DNA of 64,000 nt from positions 1 through 64,000 of the forward strand of contig JAVBOK010000030.1 in assembly GCA_031550605.1 (NCBI GenBank). Direction: 5' to 3'. Shown here in pieces: positions 40,663-49,156 of this stretch. Source of the DNA: FLUQ01 sp031550605 (lineage in GTDB: Bacteria > Desulfobacterota > Desulfovibrionia > Desulfovibrionales > Desulfovibrionaceae). A program made the translations under genes and the position numbers. Positions within the stretch are counted from its first letter, which is position 1, and every line of letters begins with the position of its first letter. The notes below the pieces were generated by a model, which was given only the letters and a program-made list of their open reading frames with translations, was not told the DNA's origin and did no database searches.

Positions 40663-41796
40663 CTACCGGATTTCCGCCAGGGCCAGGGCGCGCAGTTCGC
40701 GCAATCTGGCGGCCGACGCGCTGCCCCGGTTACGGTACGCTTCGGGCAGGGCGACGGACAACATGCGTTGCAGGTCGGCGCGGGCCATGCCCGGTATGGA
40801 GGAATCGCCGGCGTCCGCCGCGGCCATGGCGAAAAAGGGTTCGGACAGACGGGCCGCATGCAGGCTGTGCAGCAGATCCACGCGAGTGCCGGGCCGCAGG
40901 GCAGGGTAATTCCCTCCCTTCATGTGCAGCCGGGCGGCGAGCATGCCCGCTTTTTCCCAGCGCGCGGGAAGGCGCAACCGGCGGGCCAGAATCCGGGCGG
41001 CGTTTTCGCCGCTTTTTTCGTGGCCGACATGTCGGGGCAGATCCGCCGGATCGGTAGTGATTTTTCCCAGGTCGTGACACAAAGCCATCCACAGGGCCAG
41101 GGTCCTGTCTTCCGGCGGCAGATCCGCCGCACGGAGCGTTTTTTCCATCACGTCCAGGGTATGGCCGAAGACCGAATCGCCGCCATGAAAAACGGACGGC
41201 CCGGCAGGAACGTTGCGGGCAGCCTCCAGCTCTTGCAGCCAGGGAGAAAGGGCGTCCGCTTCCGCCAGCAGAGAAAAGAACAGGGCGGGACGGTTGCCGG
41301 CCAGGGCCTTCATGCATTCTCTGCCGACGCGTTCCGCCGCCACGGAACACAGAGCGCCCGTTGCGGCCGCCTCGCGCATCAGTTCCAACGTTTCCGGATG
41401 GATGCGGAAATTTGGCAGAATGGCGGCAAAACGCGCGGCGCGGAACACCCTGGCCGGGTCGTCGCCGAATGCCTCGGTTGCGGCGTGGCGGATGATCCCG
41501 GCCCGCAGATCGGCAAAGGATTGGGGCAGGGCGTGCAGAATCCCGTTTGCATCCAGGGCCAGAGCGTTGACCGTGAAATCGCGCTTCGCCAGATCGCCGG
41601 CCAGATCCGCCGCGCGCAAGGGCGTATGCTCCAGCCCGCCTGCGATGTAGACGGGACAGCCTTTTCCTATCTTGCGCGCTTTGGCGCTTGCCTGTAAAAA
41701 ATCGCTGACCGCCCCGTCAAAGGCGATGTCGAATTCACGGGGCCGGATGCCCAGAAGCAGGTCGCGGACAGCGCCGCCCACCAGATAATACCGCAT
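40663..41796 (-). CDS. cca: CCA-type tRNA nucleotidyltransferase with HD domain
   Basis: A 377-residue class II nucleotidyltransferase that adds C and/or A to tRNA 3' ends. The N-terminus has Y-L-V-G-G-A-V-R-D-L-L-L-G. The metal-binding carboxylates read E-F-D rather than the common D-x-D. A template-like R-D-F-T-V-N-A segment and D-P-A-R-V-F-R-A-A-R-F follow, then an HD phosphohydrolase domain (H-D-L-G-K). Start 41796 places the first residues as in relatives; ATG 41847 would overlap the divergent birA start. A second, larger nucleotidyltransferase fusion lies at 57331, so this may be a CC-adding rather than a full CCA enzyme. Confidence 0.82.
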   Translation of the reverse strand: MRYYLVGGAVRDLLLGIRPREFDIAFDGAVSDFLQASAKARKIGKGCPVYIAGGLEHTPLRAADLAGDLAKRDFTVNALALDANGILHALPQSFADLRAGIIRHAATEAFGDDPARVFRAARFAAILPNFRIHPETLELMREAAATGALCSVAAERVGRECMKALAGNRPALFFSLLAEADALSPWLQELEAARNVPAGPSVFHGGDSVFGHTLDVMEKTLRAADLPPEDRTLALWMALCHDLGKITTDPADLPRHVGHEKSGENAARILARRLRLPARWEKAGMLAARLHMKGGNYPALRPGTRVDLLHSLHAARLSEPFFAMAAADAGDSSIPGMARADLQRMLSVALPEAYRNRGSASAARLRELRALALAEIR

Positions 41797-41832
41797 ATCC
41801 GGTACATAGCAGATATGCCGGCCAAGGCAAAG

Positions 41833-42627
41833 ATGACGAATTTTCATGACGGTTTTTTTGAGGTTTCACTTCCGCATGCAACTGTTCCGGCTTTCTGGCT
41901 GGAGTCGTGCTCTTCGACCTTTGACGCCGCCTGGGAACTGGTCCGCGAAGGACGCCTGCCCGTCTGGGGGGCTGTGCTGGCCGGCGCGCAAAGCGCAGGC
42001 AGGGGCCAGGCCCGGCGGGCCTGGCTGTCCCCACCCGGCAACCTGCACGTGTCGTACGCACTGCCGCCGGAAATCGCCACCCTCGGCGACATGGCATCTC
42101 CGGCAGCGGGCTGGCTGGCGCAGCAGGCCCTTGCCGCCCTGAGCGTTCCGGTCCGTTTGAAGTGGCCCAACGATATCCTGCTGGAAAGCGCGGACGCGCC
42201 AGGTAAGGCCGGCGGCATTCTGCTGGAGGAAAGGGAAGGCGTCCTGCTGGCCGGGTTGGGTGTGAATCTGCTGCACACGCCGTCCGCCGAAGCTCTACGG
42301 CCAGGGCATGCGGTCCCGGCCGCCTCCCTTGCGGCCTATTCCCTTACGCCCCGTGACCTGTGGCCGGATCTTGCGCGGCGCATGCATGCCGTCTGCGCCG
42401 GGCATGTCGCCGGCAGGACGCCGGATTATATCCGGCAGCGGGTGGAGAAGGCCCTGGCATGGAAGGGATTGGCCGTGCGGGCGGGGGAGGGGGATGCGGA
42501 AATTCGGGGCCTCTTCGCCGGCATTGACGAAGCGGGAAGGGCGCGCCTGATCGACACCAACGGCGTGGAACAGTTTGCGGATTCCGGCGGCATGCGCAGG
42601 GACCCGCACTGCATCCCCGGCGCGTGA
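41833..42627 (+). CDS. birA: Biotin--[acetyl-CoA carboxylase] ligase
   Basis: Attaches biotin to carboxylase carrier proteins through biotinyl-AMP. The 264-residue protein has the catalytic G-R-G-Q-A-R-R-A-W-x-S-P-P-G loop (about residues 57-70) and K-W-P-N-D-I, then a short C-terminal SH3-like domain. There is no N-terminal DNA-binding domain, so it is a monofunctional ligase, not a repressor. ATG 41833 follows AAGG; ATG 41815 is an alternative. It is divergent from cca and convergent with the M23 peptidase gene. Confidence 0.88.
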   Translation: MTNFHDGFFEVSLPHATVPAFWLESCSSTFDAAWELVREGRLPVWGAVLAGAQSAGRGQARRAWLSPPGNLHVSYALPPEIATLGDMASPAAGWLAQQALAALSVPVRLKWPNDILLESADAPGKAGGILLEEREGVLLAGLGVNLLHTPSAEALRPGHAVPAASLAAYSLTPRDLWPDLARRMHAVCAGHVAGRTPDYIRQRVEKALAWKGLAVRAGEGDAEIRGLFAGIDEAGRARLIDTNGVEQFADSGGMRRDPHCIPGA

Positions 42628-42653
42628 CGCCGCGCGCCCTGTGGTCCCTGTTT

Positions 42654-44093
42654 TCAGCGGCGTTTTTTCTTGTCGGCGGGCTTTTTCGCTTTGCCGTCCG
42701 CCGATTTGGCGGGTTGCGCCCTGGCCGGTTCGGCCGGCGGCGCGGGCAGCGTGCTCAGGGACGGCGCCTGAATGCCCGCCGCGGTCAGGCGGTCCACAAT
42801 GTTGTCCCGTATCCAGTGCCCGTCCAGCCATTCAATAGGCGATACTTCCAGCCCGGACACCAGAATGCCGAAGTGCAGGTGGTCACCCACGGCCATGCCC
42901 GTGGTGCCGGTATGGCCGATGATGTCGCCCCGGTTCACCTTCTGGCCGGCGCTGACCTGATAATCCGTCAGGTGGGAGTACAGGCTCTGCAGCCCCAGGC
43001 CGTGATCGATGACCACCATGTTGCCGTAAATGCCCAGCTCTCCGGCAAACACAACGTTGCCGGCATTGGCCGCCGGAACGGGGCTCTGGGCCAGGGACGC
43101 CAGATCCAGCCCCAGATGCGTGGCCTGCACCGGTTGTTTCTGGCCGTTATATACATAGGTGCGGTGGTCGGCGAAACGAGCCCTTGTCGCGCCGTTGGGC
43201 AGGGGAACGAAAAAATCCTGCCAGAGCATGACCGGTCCGGTTTTTTTGCCGATCTGCATCAGCGTTTCGGCATTGGATTTGCGCAATTCGCCGTTGACCT
43301 TGTTGAACAGATCAATGGGGGAGGACGCGCCGGGCAGCATGGATTCAAAATACGGCATCTTGTCCTGCAGCAGCCGCTCGCTGACCGTGACCGTATCCTG
43401 TTGGAAATTCTGGTTGATGCGATACACCGGCAGGCGGATGGAGGTGGTGTTGCCCGCAAGATCCGTGGCAGAAAGCTCGGGCTGGAACTGCTGCACCGTC
43501 ATGAAATAGGGAAACGCGAAAAAGCAGACGAATTCGCCGCCGGGCTGTTTGAAGCCGGGAAAAAACAGATCACCGACCTTGACCCCTGTCCGCTCCGTTT
43601 CCTTGGTTACTGTGTACACGACGCAGCCCGTTCCACCCCGGCGCACATACGGCGGCTGTGTTTTCAGGGCCAGCTTGGGCGGGGTGGTGTCCATGCGCAT
43701 GGAAAAAATTTTCGTTTCCGTATTTCCCCGGCCGAATCCGGCAAAGGAGGCGTCCGCGGCGGTGACCTCCAGTGTAAACAGACCGTCGCGCAGGCCGGTG
43801 TCGGTCAGGGCGAAAGAAAGTTTCTGTTGCAGCGCCTTGTCGGTGAAAGTTTCCTTGCCCAGCACCTGAACTTGCATGCCCCGGCGTACGGCTACCGAAA
43901 TATATTGGACCGGCGACTTGGCGTCGACCGCGGAAACCGTGAATTTCTGGCCCGGAGAAACCCGTTCCACCTGCGGCGAAAGAGTTATCTGCGGCGGGGT
44001 CGTGTCCTGGAACAGCAGATAGCCTCCGGCACCGATAACCCCGAAAACGACAAGAACAAAAAGCAAAGCCGGCAAACCGGAAGAACGAGCCAT
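42654..44093 (-). CDS. Membrane-anchored M23 (LytM-type) metallopeptidase
   Basis: A 479-residue protein with one N-terminal membrane helix (about 8-27), long beta-rich periplasmic domains, an LytM peptidase domain (about 335-445) and a Lys/Ala/Pro-rich tail. The zinc-site pattern looks conserved: H-L-G-L-D-L, S-H-L and the closing H-L-H-F-G. It probably cuts peptidoglycan cross-links or regulates such cutting. Start 44093 is chosen for the AAGGA seven bases upstream and because it puts the anchor at the N-terminus. The repeated D-T-T-P-P motifs mark bacterial Ig-like strands. Confidence 0.87.
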   Translation of the reverse strand: MARSSGLPALLFVLVVFGVIGAGGYLLFQDTTPPQITLSPQVERVSPGQKFTVSAVDAKSPVQYISVAVRRGMQVQVLGKETFTDKALQQKLSFALTDTGLRDGLFTLEVTAADASFAGFGRGNTETKIFSMRMDTTPPKLALKTQPPYVRRGGTGCVVYTVTKETERTGVKVGDLFFPGFKQPGGEFVCFFAFPYFMTVQQFQPELSATDLAGNTTSIRLPVYRINQNFQQDTVTVSERLLQDKMPYFESMLPGASSPIDLFNKVNGELRKSNAETLMQIGKKTGPVMLWQDFFVPLPNGATRARFADHRTYVYNGQKQPVQATHLGLDLASLAQSPVPAANAGNVVFAGELGIYGNMVVIDHGLGLQSLYSHLTDYQVSAGQKVNRGDIIGHTGTTGMAVGDHLHFGILVSGLEVSPIEWLDGHWIRDNIVDRLTAAGIQAPSLSTLPAPPAEPARAQPAKSADGKAKKPADKKKRR

Positions 44094-44242
44094 GAGATAT
44101 TCCTTACAACAAGTGCGTGACCGTTTGTTTTTTGCACAGTTCGGGCCGCAGTTCAAGAGGAGAGTGCCTTGCGGTTGACTTGCCGCCCAAAATCTGGTTT
44201 CCAGGCTGCAACGCCGAATGATTCGTTCCGGACGGAAAACGC

Positions 44243-44899
44243 ATGTACGATATTTACCAGAAAAGCAGAGACCGGATGGTGCGGGAACAACTTGTCCCTC
44301 GCGGCATCAGGGACGAGGCCGTTCTGGCGGCTATGCGCAGCGTTCCCCGTCATCTGTTCGTCGACGGCGCGTTGCAGGCCAGGGCTTACGAGGATTGCCC
44401 CCTGCCGCTTATCGACCGTAACCAGACCATCTCCCAGCCCTATGTGGTGGCCCTGATGTCGCAGTTGCTGGAAGCGAAACCCGGAATGCGGGTACTGGAA
44501 GTGGGCACGGGGTCGGGATATCAGGCGGCGGTGCTTGACGCCATGGGCCTTGATGTGCATTCGGTGGAGTGCGTCCGGGAACTGTATTTCCGCGTCAGCA
44601 AGCTGTTGATGGATCTGCGTTGCCGCGGCATCCGGCTGAAGCTGGGTGACGGCACCCTTGGTTGGCCGGAAGCGGGCCCCTTTGACCGTATCATCGTCAC
44701 GGCCGGCGGCCCGGAAGTGCCGGCGCCGCTGCTGGAACAACTGGCGGATCCGGGCATTCTGGTCATGCCGGTGGGTTCCGGCAGAGGCAATCAAGTGCTG
44801 CGGCGGGTGATCAAAGCCGGCGGGCCGCCCCGCATTGAAAACACCATCCAGGTGGCCTTCGTCGACCTGGTGGGGCGGCACGGCTGGCGGAAAAACTGA
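44243..44899 (+). CDS. pcm: Protein-L-isoaspartate O-methyltransferase
   Basis: Repairs isoaspartyl damage in proteins by SAM-dependent methylation. The 218-residue protein has the Pcm signatures Q-T-I-S-Q-P-Y-V-V-A-L-M (about 73-84), motif I L-E-V-G-T-G-S-G-Y-Q and the T-A-G-G-P-E-V-P motif where T-A-A/G-x-x-x-x-P is usual. Its length is typical. It is divergent from the M23 peptidase gene and followed by a Mrp-type ATPase gene 57 bases downstream. Confidence 0.92.
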   Translation: MYDIYQKSRDRMVREQLVPRGIRDEAVLAAMRSVPRHLFVDGALQARAYEDCPLPLIDRNQTISQPYVVALMSQLLEAKPGMRVLEVGTGSGYQAAVLDAMGLDVHSVECVRELYFRVSKLLMDLRCRGIRLKLGDGTLGWPEAGPFDRIIVTAGGPEVPAPLLEQLADPGILVMPVGSGRGNQVLRRVIKAGGPPRIENTIQVAFVDLVGRHGWRKN

Positions 44900-44956
44900 G
44901 CATCCTTTTTGCCGCCCGCCTCGCGCTTTTGTGCGAAAAGGCGGGCAGAGGTTCCT

Positions 44957-45859
44957 ATGCCCGACTGTTCGGCAAAAAATCCATGCGGCGAATCCGCTGC
45001 CTGTTCTTCCTGCGCAGCGCGGTCCCTTCGGCCGCTGGACGCGGCTGTCCGCAACGACAAAACTCTCCAGGACAGGGCCATTGCCGCGGCGCTCCGCCGC
45101 ATCAGAACCGTGCTTTTCGTTCTCAGCGGCAAAGGCGGCGTGGGCAAAAGCGCGGTGACGGTCAACCTGGCCGTGGCCCTTGCCAACCGGGGATTCCGTA
45201 CAGGCATCCTGGATGTGGACATGCACGGCCCCAGCGTGCCCGGTCTGCTGGGGTTGAAAGAGCACCTGAGCGCCCGCGGCGACGACGATGTGCTTTCGCC
45301 TGTGCGGTACCGGGACAAAGTCAGCGTCGTGTCCATGGATTCGCTGCTGGAAGACCGCGATACGGCCGTCATTTGGCGCGGCCCCAAAAAAACGGCGGCC
45401 ATACGCCAGTTTCTGGCCGGTGTGTCCTGGGGCGACCTGGATTTTCTGCTCGTCGATTCGCCGCCGGGCACCGGCGACGAACACCTGGCCGTTCTGCAAA
45501 CCATTCCCCGCGCGCGTTGCGTCATGGTCACCACGCCGCAGGAAATTTCCCTGGCCGACGTGCGCAAGGCCTTTCATTTTCTGCGTCGGGTCAAGGCCGA
45601 GGTGCTCGGCCTGGTGGAAAACATGAGCGGCCTTGCCTGTCCGCATTGCGGGGGTACCATCGACCTGTTCCGGTCCGGCGGCGGGGAAGACCTGGCCCGC
45701 CGCCAGAATGTGCCTTTTCTGGGACGCATTCCCATTGATCCGGCCATGGTCGCGGCGGCGGACAAGGGCGTTCCTGTCGCGGACCTGCCGGGCGATTTTC
45801 CCGCGAAGTCGGCATTTGACACTCTGGCTTCCAGCGTGGCATCCGCCGTGGGCCGGTAG
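44957..45859 (+). CDS. Mrp/NBP35-family P-loop ATPase (Fe-S cluster carrier)
   Basis: A 300-residue deviant-Walker ATPase that probably carries Fe-S clusters to apoproteins. Walker A is S-G-K-G-G-V-G-K-S (57-65) with the signature first lysine. D-x-D-x-H-G-P-S and D-S-P-P-G-T-G-D follow, and a C-P-H-C motif lies in the C-terminal half where the bridging cluster binds at the dimer interface. The N-terminus has extra cysteines (4, 10, 16, 19) as in NBP35-type proteins. ATG 44957 follows AGAGG; an in-frame start at 44909 would add 16 residues. Confidence 0.88.
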   Translation: MPDCSAKNPCGESAACSSCAARSLRPLDAAVRNDKTLQDRAIAAALRRIRTVLFVLSGKGGVGKSAVTVNLAVALANRGFRTGILDVDMHGPSVPGLLGLKEHLSARGDDDVLSPVRYRDKVSVVSMDSLLEDRDTAVIWRGPKKTAAIRQFLAGVSWGDLDFLLVDSPPGTGDEHLAVLQTIPRARCVMVTTPQEISLADVRKAFHFLRRVKAEVLGLVENMSGLACPHCGGTIDLFRSGGGEDLARRQNVPFLGRIPIDPAMVAAADKGVPVADLPGDFPAKSAFDTLASSVASAVGR

Positions 45860-46014
45860 CGCCCGCGAAACATCGCCATTGTCCGGAGCCGGGACGGCAT
45901 CAGGTGCGGTAACCGTTTTCTCGGATTGCGGTCTTTTACCGCATGGCGTAGTATGTGAGCGCTATATTCCGATGCCATCGCGTGCGCAGGCGCGACATCA
46001 TGCAGAGGCAAACC

Positions 46015-46587
46015 ATGGGTCTTTTGAATCTTCCCAATAAAATAACCCTCAGCCGCATCCTGATGGTTCCGGTGATCGTGACGCTTTTATACTACGAAAG
46101 CAGGATCGCCTGCCTGCTGGCCTGTCTGGGGTTCATTCTCGCCTCCGCGACGGATATCGTCGACGGGCATATCGCCCGCCGTTCGAATATGATCACCAGT
46201 TTCGGCAAATTTCTGGATCCCCTGGCCGACAAGGTGCTGATCAGTTCCGTATTGATCGTCCTGGTCAAACTGGGCTGGGCCAGCGCCTGGGTGGCCATCA
46301 TCATCATCTGCCGCGATCTGGTCATCACCGGATTGCGCGCCATCGCCGTGGACGAGGGCATGGTCCTTGCCGCCGACACCTTCGGCAAGTGGAAAACCAT
46401 CATGCAGATGCTGGCCCTGGTCCCGATAATGCTGCATTACCCCTGGTTCGGATTTGACCCCGACCCGCTGGGGCAGTTTTTACTTTACATCGCCCTTGCG
46501 CTCACGGTATTTTCAGGGGGAAATTATTTGTACGTCTTTTACCGGTTCTGGGCTGCGCGGCAAAGTAAAAAGACCGTCGCCGGCTGA
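46015..46587 (+). CDS. pgsA: CDP-diacylglycerol--glycerol-3-phosphate 3-phosphatidyltransferase
   Basis: Makes phosphatidylglycerol phosphate, the first step to PG and cardiolipin, in the inner membrane. The 190-residue protein has about six helices and the full CDP-alcohol phosphotransferase motif D-G-x2-A-R-x8-G-x3-D-x3-D at about residues 57-79. ATG 46015 fits the typical N-P-N-x-L-T-L-x-R start (here L-P-N-K-I-T-L-S-R). Upstream ATGs at 46000 and 45955 lack support. In the 155-base gap upstream, a stem with arms TGCGGTAA/TTACCGCA may stop transcription from the preceding gene. Confidence 0.92.
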   Translation: MGLLNLPNKITLSRILMVPVIVTLLYYESRIACLLACLGFILASATDIVDGHIARRSNMITSFGKFLDPLADKVLISSVLIVLVKLGWASAWVAIIIICRDLVITGLRAIAVDEGMVLAADTFGKWKTIMQMLALVPIMLHYPWFGFDPDPLGQFLLYIALALTVFSGGNYLYVFYRFWAARQSKKTVAG

Positions 46588-46615
46588 ACGCGCTGCGGGA
46601 CCTGGGGAGTGAAGG

Positions 46616-46888
46616 ATGGATGACGCCCCCCGTTTGCACAACCGGCTGCGCAGCTGCCTGCAAGCGATCCTTGAACTTGAACCCGACCTGAAACGGACCT
46701 GCATGGCGGACCCTCTGCTGGCGGAGTTTTCCACGTTGAGAGATATATACGAAAAAATCGAAACGCTTTTCGTACAGGAAGACGATGTGCGCCGTATAGA
46801 GGACGCCGCCGCCCGTTTTCTGGAAGAATTGCGCGAACCTTTGCGGCAGGGCGCATTCGTGCGCAACCGGCAGAGGCTGTTGCAATAG
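46616..46888 (+). CDS. Unknown small helical protein (90 aa)
   Basis: I do not recognise a family. The sequence is acidic and almost certainly helical (L-R-D-I-Y-E-K-I-E-T-L-F, E-D-A-A-A-R-F-L-E-E-L-R-E-P-L), without signal or membrane segment. It lies 28 bases after pgsA and one base before the FtsB-like gene, so it belongs to the same operon. It could be a small partner of the FtsB-like or TPR protein; that is inference. Confidence 0.65.
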   Translation: MDDAPRLHNRLRSCLQAILELEPDLKRTCMADPLLAEFSTLRDIYEKIETLFVQEDDVRRIEDAAARFLEELREPLRQGAFVRNRQRLLQ

Positions 46889-46889
46889 C

Positions 46890-47216
46890 ATGATCTGGCA
46901 GCGTGTTTTTGTGGGCGTGTCGCTTCTGATCAACGCCGTGCTGGTGTATGGACTGGTCTGGGGCGACCAGGGGCTGATGGCCTATCAGACCATGAAGGAA
47001 GAGCACCGGATACTGGAAGCGCGCGTCAAGGAACTGGATGAAAAGAATCTTGCGCTCAGCCGGGAGATCCGTCTGCTGCAGTCGGATGAAAAATACCAGG
47101 AAAAGATGATCCGCAAACGGTTCAATTTCGTAAAGGACAACGAAATTCTTTACATCTTTCCCGGTGCCCACGATGCGGCGAAAACAGGAGCCGGTTCGAA
47201 TGAAGCAAAAAATTGA
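46890..47216 (+). CDS. ftsB: Septum formation initiator family protein (FtsB/DivIC-like)
   Basis: A 108-residue bitopic protein: one N-terminal membrane helix (about 6-26) followed by a coiled coil (about 32-70, with heptads of E-L-D-E-K-N-L-A-L-S-R-E-I-R-L-L) and the conserved tail I-R-K-R-F-N-F-V-K-D-N-E-I-L-Y. FtsB-type proteins join FtsL and FtsQ in the divisome. The C-terminal G-A-H-D-A-A tail is variable. It overlaps the TPR gene by 17 bases. Confidence 0.85.
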   Translation: MIWQRVFVGVSLLINAVLVYGLVWGDQGLMAYQTMKEEHRILEARVKELDEKNLALSREIRLLQSDEKYQEKMIRKRFNFVKDNEILYIFPGAHDAAKTGAGSNEAKN

Positions 47217-48078
47217 ATGGTACCGGGAAGTCCTGGAAATCGAGCCCAATTCCAAGGTATTCTTTCCCCTTGCCCGCATGCTGATGCAGGACGGACGGCC
47301 GGAAGAGGCTCTCGGCGTGTTGCAAAGCGGGGTTGCCCGCCATCCCGATCATGTTGAAGCCCGTCTTCTGCTGGTCGAACTGTTGTACGAACAGGGCCGG
47401 ACCGCTGATCTGCAACGGGAAGTCGACGCCATCAGCAGCCTGTTCAAAAACTATCCCGGATTCTGGAAAGCCTGGGGGGAAAAGCTCTTTGCCGACGACG
47501 GCACGCGCGACGCCGGGCTTGCCGCTGTTTTTCTGGCGGCCTTCATGCAGAACATGGCTGTTTCCTGGGCCGGGGTCATTGAACACGGCCTGAAGGGGCT
47601 GCTCGGCGAAAACGGCGAGCGCTTCGTGTCCCTGGCCGCCCGCGAAGGGTACCCCCTGCGTTCTCCCGCCTGCCCTCAGGAGATGACGGTTCCGCAAAGC
47701 ACCGTAGAGAGCGTTGCCGCCCTTGTCGAGCCGGCGGCGTCCACGTTGTTGCCGGATGCGGACGCGGCCGCCCCTGACGAGGATGAACTGGACGAACCCA
47801 TTTCCCTGCGTACCCGCTCCATGGCCGATGTTCTGGCGGAGCAGGGGGATATCGCCGGATCTCTTGATATCTATCAGGAACTGCTGGCCGCCGCCGCCAC
47901 GGAAGTGGAAAAGAAAGAACTGCGGATGCGGATGGATGCGCTGGCCCGCGCCGCAGCGCCAACCCCGGCTGACCAGAACGGAGTCGACGACGCGGAAGGA
48001 CAGCCTGAAGGCAGAAATCGGCTGACGGACATGCTTGAGGCCTTGGCGCAACGACTGGAAGCGCGTTCCCTGCAATAA
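47200..48078 (+). CDS. Tetratricopeptide-repeat protein
   Basis: A 292-residue soluble protein with TPR-like helices in the first half (Y-R-E-V-L-E-I-E-P-N-S, A-L-G-V-L-Q-S-G-V-A-R-H-P-D-H) and a further repeat near 225-245 (D-I-A-G-S-L-D-I-Y-Q-E-L-L). A Pro/Ala/Asp-rich linker lies between. No signal peptide. AGGAG precedes ATG 47200; an ATG-like start at 47164 would extend into the preceding coding region. It probably scaffolds a complex; partners are unknown, but it is coupled to the FtsB-like gene. Confidence 0.8.
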   Translation: MKQKIEWYREVLEIEPNSKVFFPLARMLMQDGRPEEALGVLQSGVARHPDHVEARLLLVELLYEQGRTADLQREVDAISSLFKNYPGFWKAWGEKLFADDGTRDAGLAAVFLAAFMQNMAVSWAGVIEHGLKGLLGENGERFVSLAAREGYPLRSPACPQEMTVPQSTVESVAALVEPAASTLLPDADAAAPDEDELDEPISLRTRSMADVLAEQGDIAGSLDIYQELLAAAATEVEKKELRMRMDALARAAAPTPADQNGVDDAEGQPEGRNRLTDMLEALAQRLEARSLQ

Positions 48079-48091
48079 CCCGGAGTGTACT

Positions 48092-49108
48092 GTGTACCGT
48101 ATTTTTTTGTGTCTTTCTGTAGCATGTCTGGTGCTCGCCGCCGGGTGCAGGCCCCCGCAAACCGTGAAAAACGCCTGGAAAGAAACCCGCTCGTATTACA
48201 ATGAATATCTGAATACGCCCGCGACACTGAACATGGAAGACAAAGGGGACGCCAGGGATTATCAGGCCGTTCTGGCCGCGGCGGTTTCCGATTTCGACCT
48301 GCAGTTGCGCGACCTCGAACGGACGTTGCAAAACAGCGACCGCAACCCCGACCCCGCCTGGGTCAAACGGGTGACCACCCGCTTCCCCTGGCTGGCGGGG
48401 CTCGCGCTGACGGACAGCGAAGGTTTTCCCCGCGCCCAGGTGCCGCCCTCTTACGCCAAGCCGTTTGATATCGGCAGCCTGACCACGGTGGACAAAAAGC
48501 AACTGCAGAAAGATCTGCGCGCTTCCATTCAGGAAGATCCGCTGGGACCGGAAATTTACGTGGGCAACCCTGTATACGTGGGGTCGGATTTCAAGGGGCT
48601 GATCGTGGTGCATTTTGACCCGCGCACCTTGATCGCCCGCACCGCGGACCCGGCCAACATCATGATCGCCTGCCCCAAAGGCATCATCTGGCCCGGCATT
48701 TTCGACGCCCAGTCCACCCCCGTCGCCGGCGTCAACTGGGGTGAAGTGGTCAAAGACAAGGCCTACGGCACGGTCAGCAACGACAAGGGAACTTTTTACT
48801 GGGTTACGCGATACCTGGGCAACCTGCCGCTTGTTTACGCGGTCAAGGTCAAAGGGGATTTTCCCAAAAACCTGGAAAATCTGAGCGCTCTTGAAGCCGC
48901 CACCGCATATGCCCTCGGACCCGTGAACATGGTTGACGAGCAGGGGCGTTCTCTGGATTCCGCCCCGGCCAGAGGCGTTCCCGACAGCGGCAAGGCGGAC
49001 GGCGAAGTCGGCGACATCGGCTCCCCCAACGTGGCTCCCAACGCGCCGCTGTCCGGCCCCAGGGTTTCGCCGCCGCCGCAGGCGGCGTCAAGCGCGCTGC
49101 CCGAGTAG
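48092..49108 (+). CDS. Lipoprotein of unknown function (338 aa)
   Basis: A precursor with a lipoprotein signal peptide ending L-A-A-G-C, so the mature protein is lipid-anchored in the envelope. The start is GTG 48092, six bases after GGAG; a TTG at 48035 would overlap the upstream gene. The mature protein is mostly alpha/beta, with two segments resembling extracellular sensor (Cache-like) strands (G-N-P-V-Y-V-G-S-D-F-K-G-L-I-V-V-H and the later F-Y-W-V-T-R-Y). The C-terminus is low-complexity Ser/Pro/Gly. No enzyme motif is seen. Confidence 0.75.
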   Translation: MYRIFLCLSVACLVLAAGCRPPQTVKNAWKETRSYYNEYLNTPATLNMEDKGDARDYQAVLAAAVSDFDLQLRDLERTLQNSDRNPDPAWVKRVTTRFPWLAGLALTDSEGFPRAQVPPSYAKPFDIGSLTTVDKKQLQKDLRASIQEDPLGPEIYVGNPVYVGSDFKGLIVVHFDPRTLIARTADPANIMIACPKGIIWPGIFDAQSTPVAGVNWGEVVKDKAYGTVSNDKGTFYWVTRYLGNLPLVYAVKVKGDFPKNLENLSALEAATAYALGPVNMVDEQGRSLDSAPARGVPDSGKADGEVGDIGSPNVAPNAPLSGPRVSPPPQAASSALPE

Positions 49109-49156
49109 GCTCGAAGCACGGCCGAACGGCTCACCATTCGACCAGGAGGAACTGGC

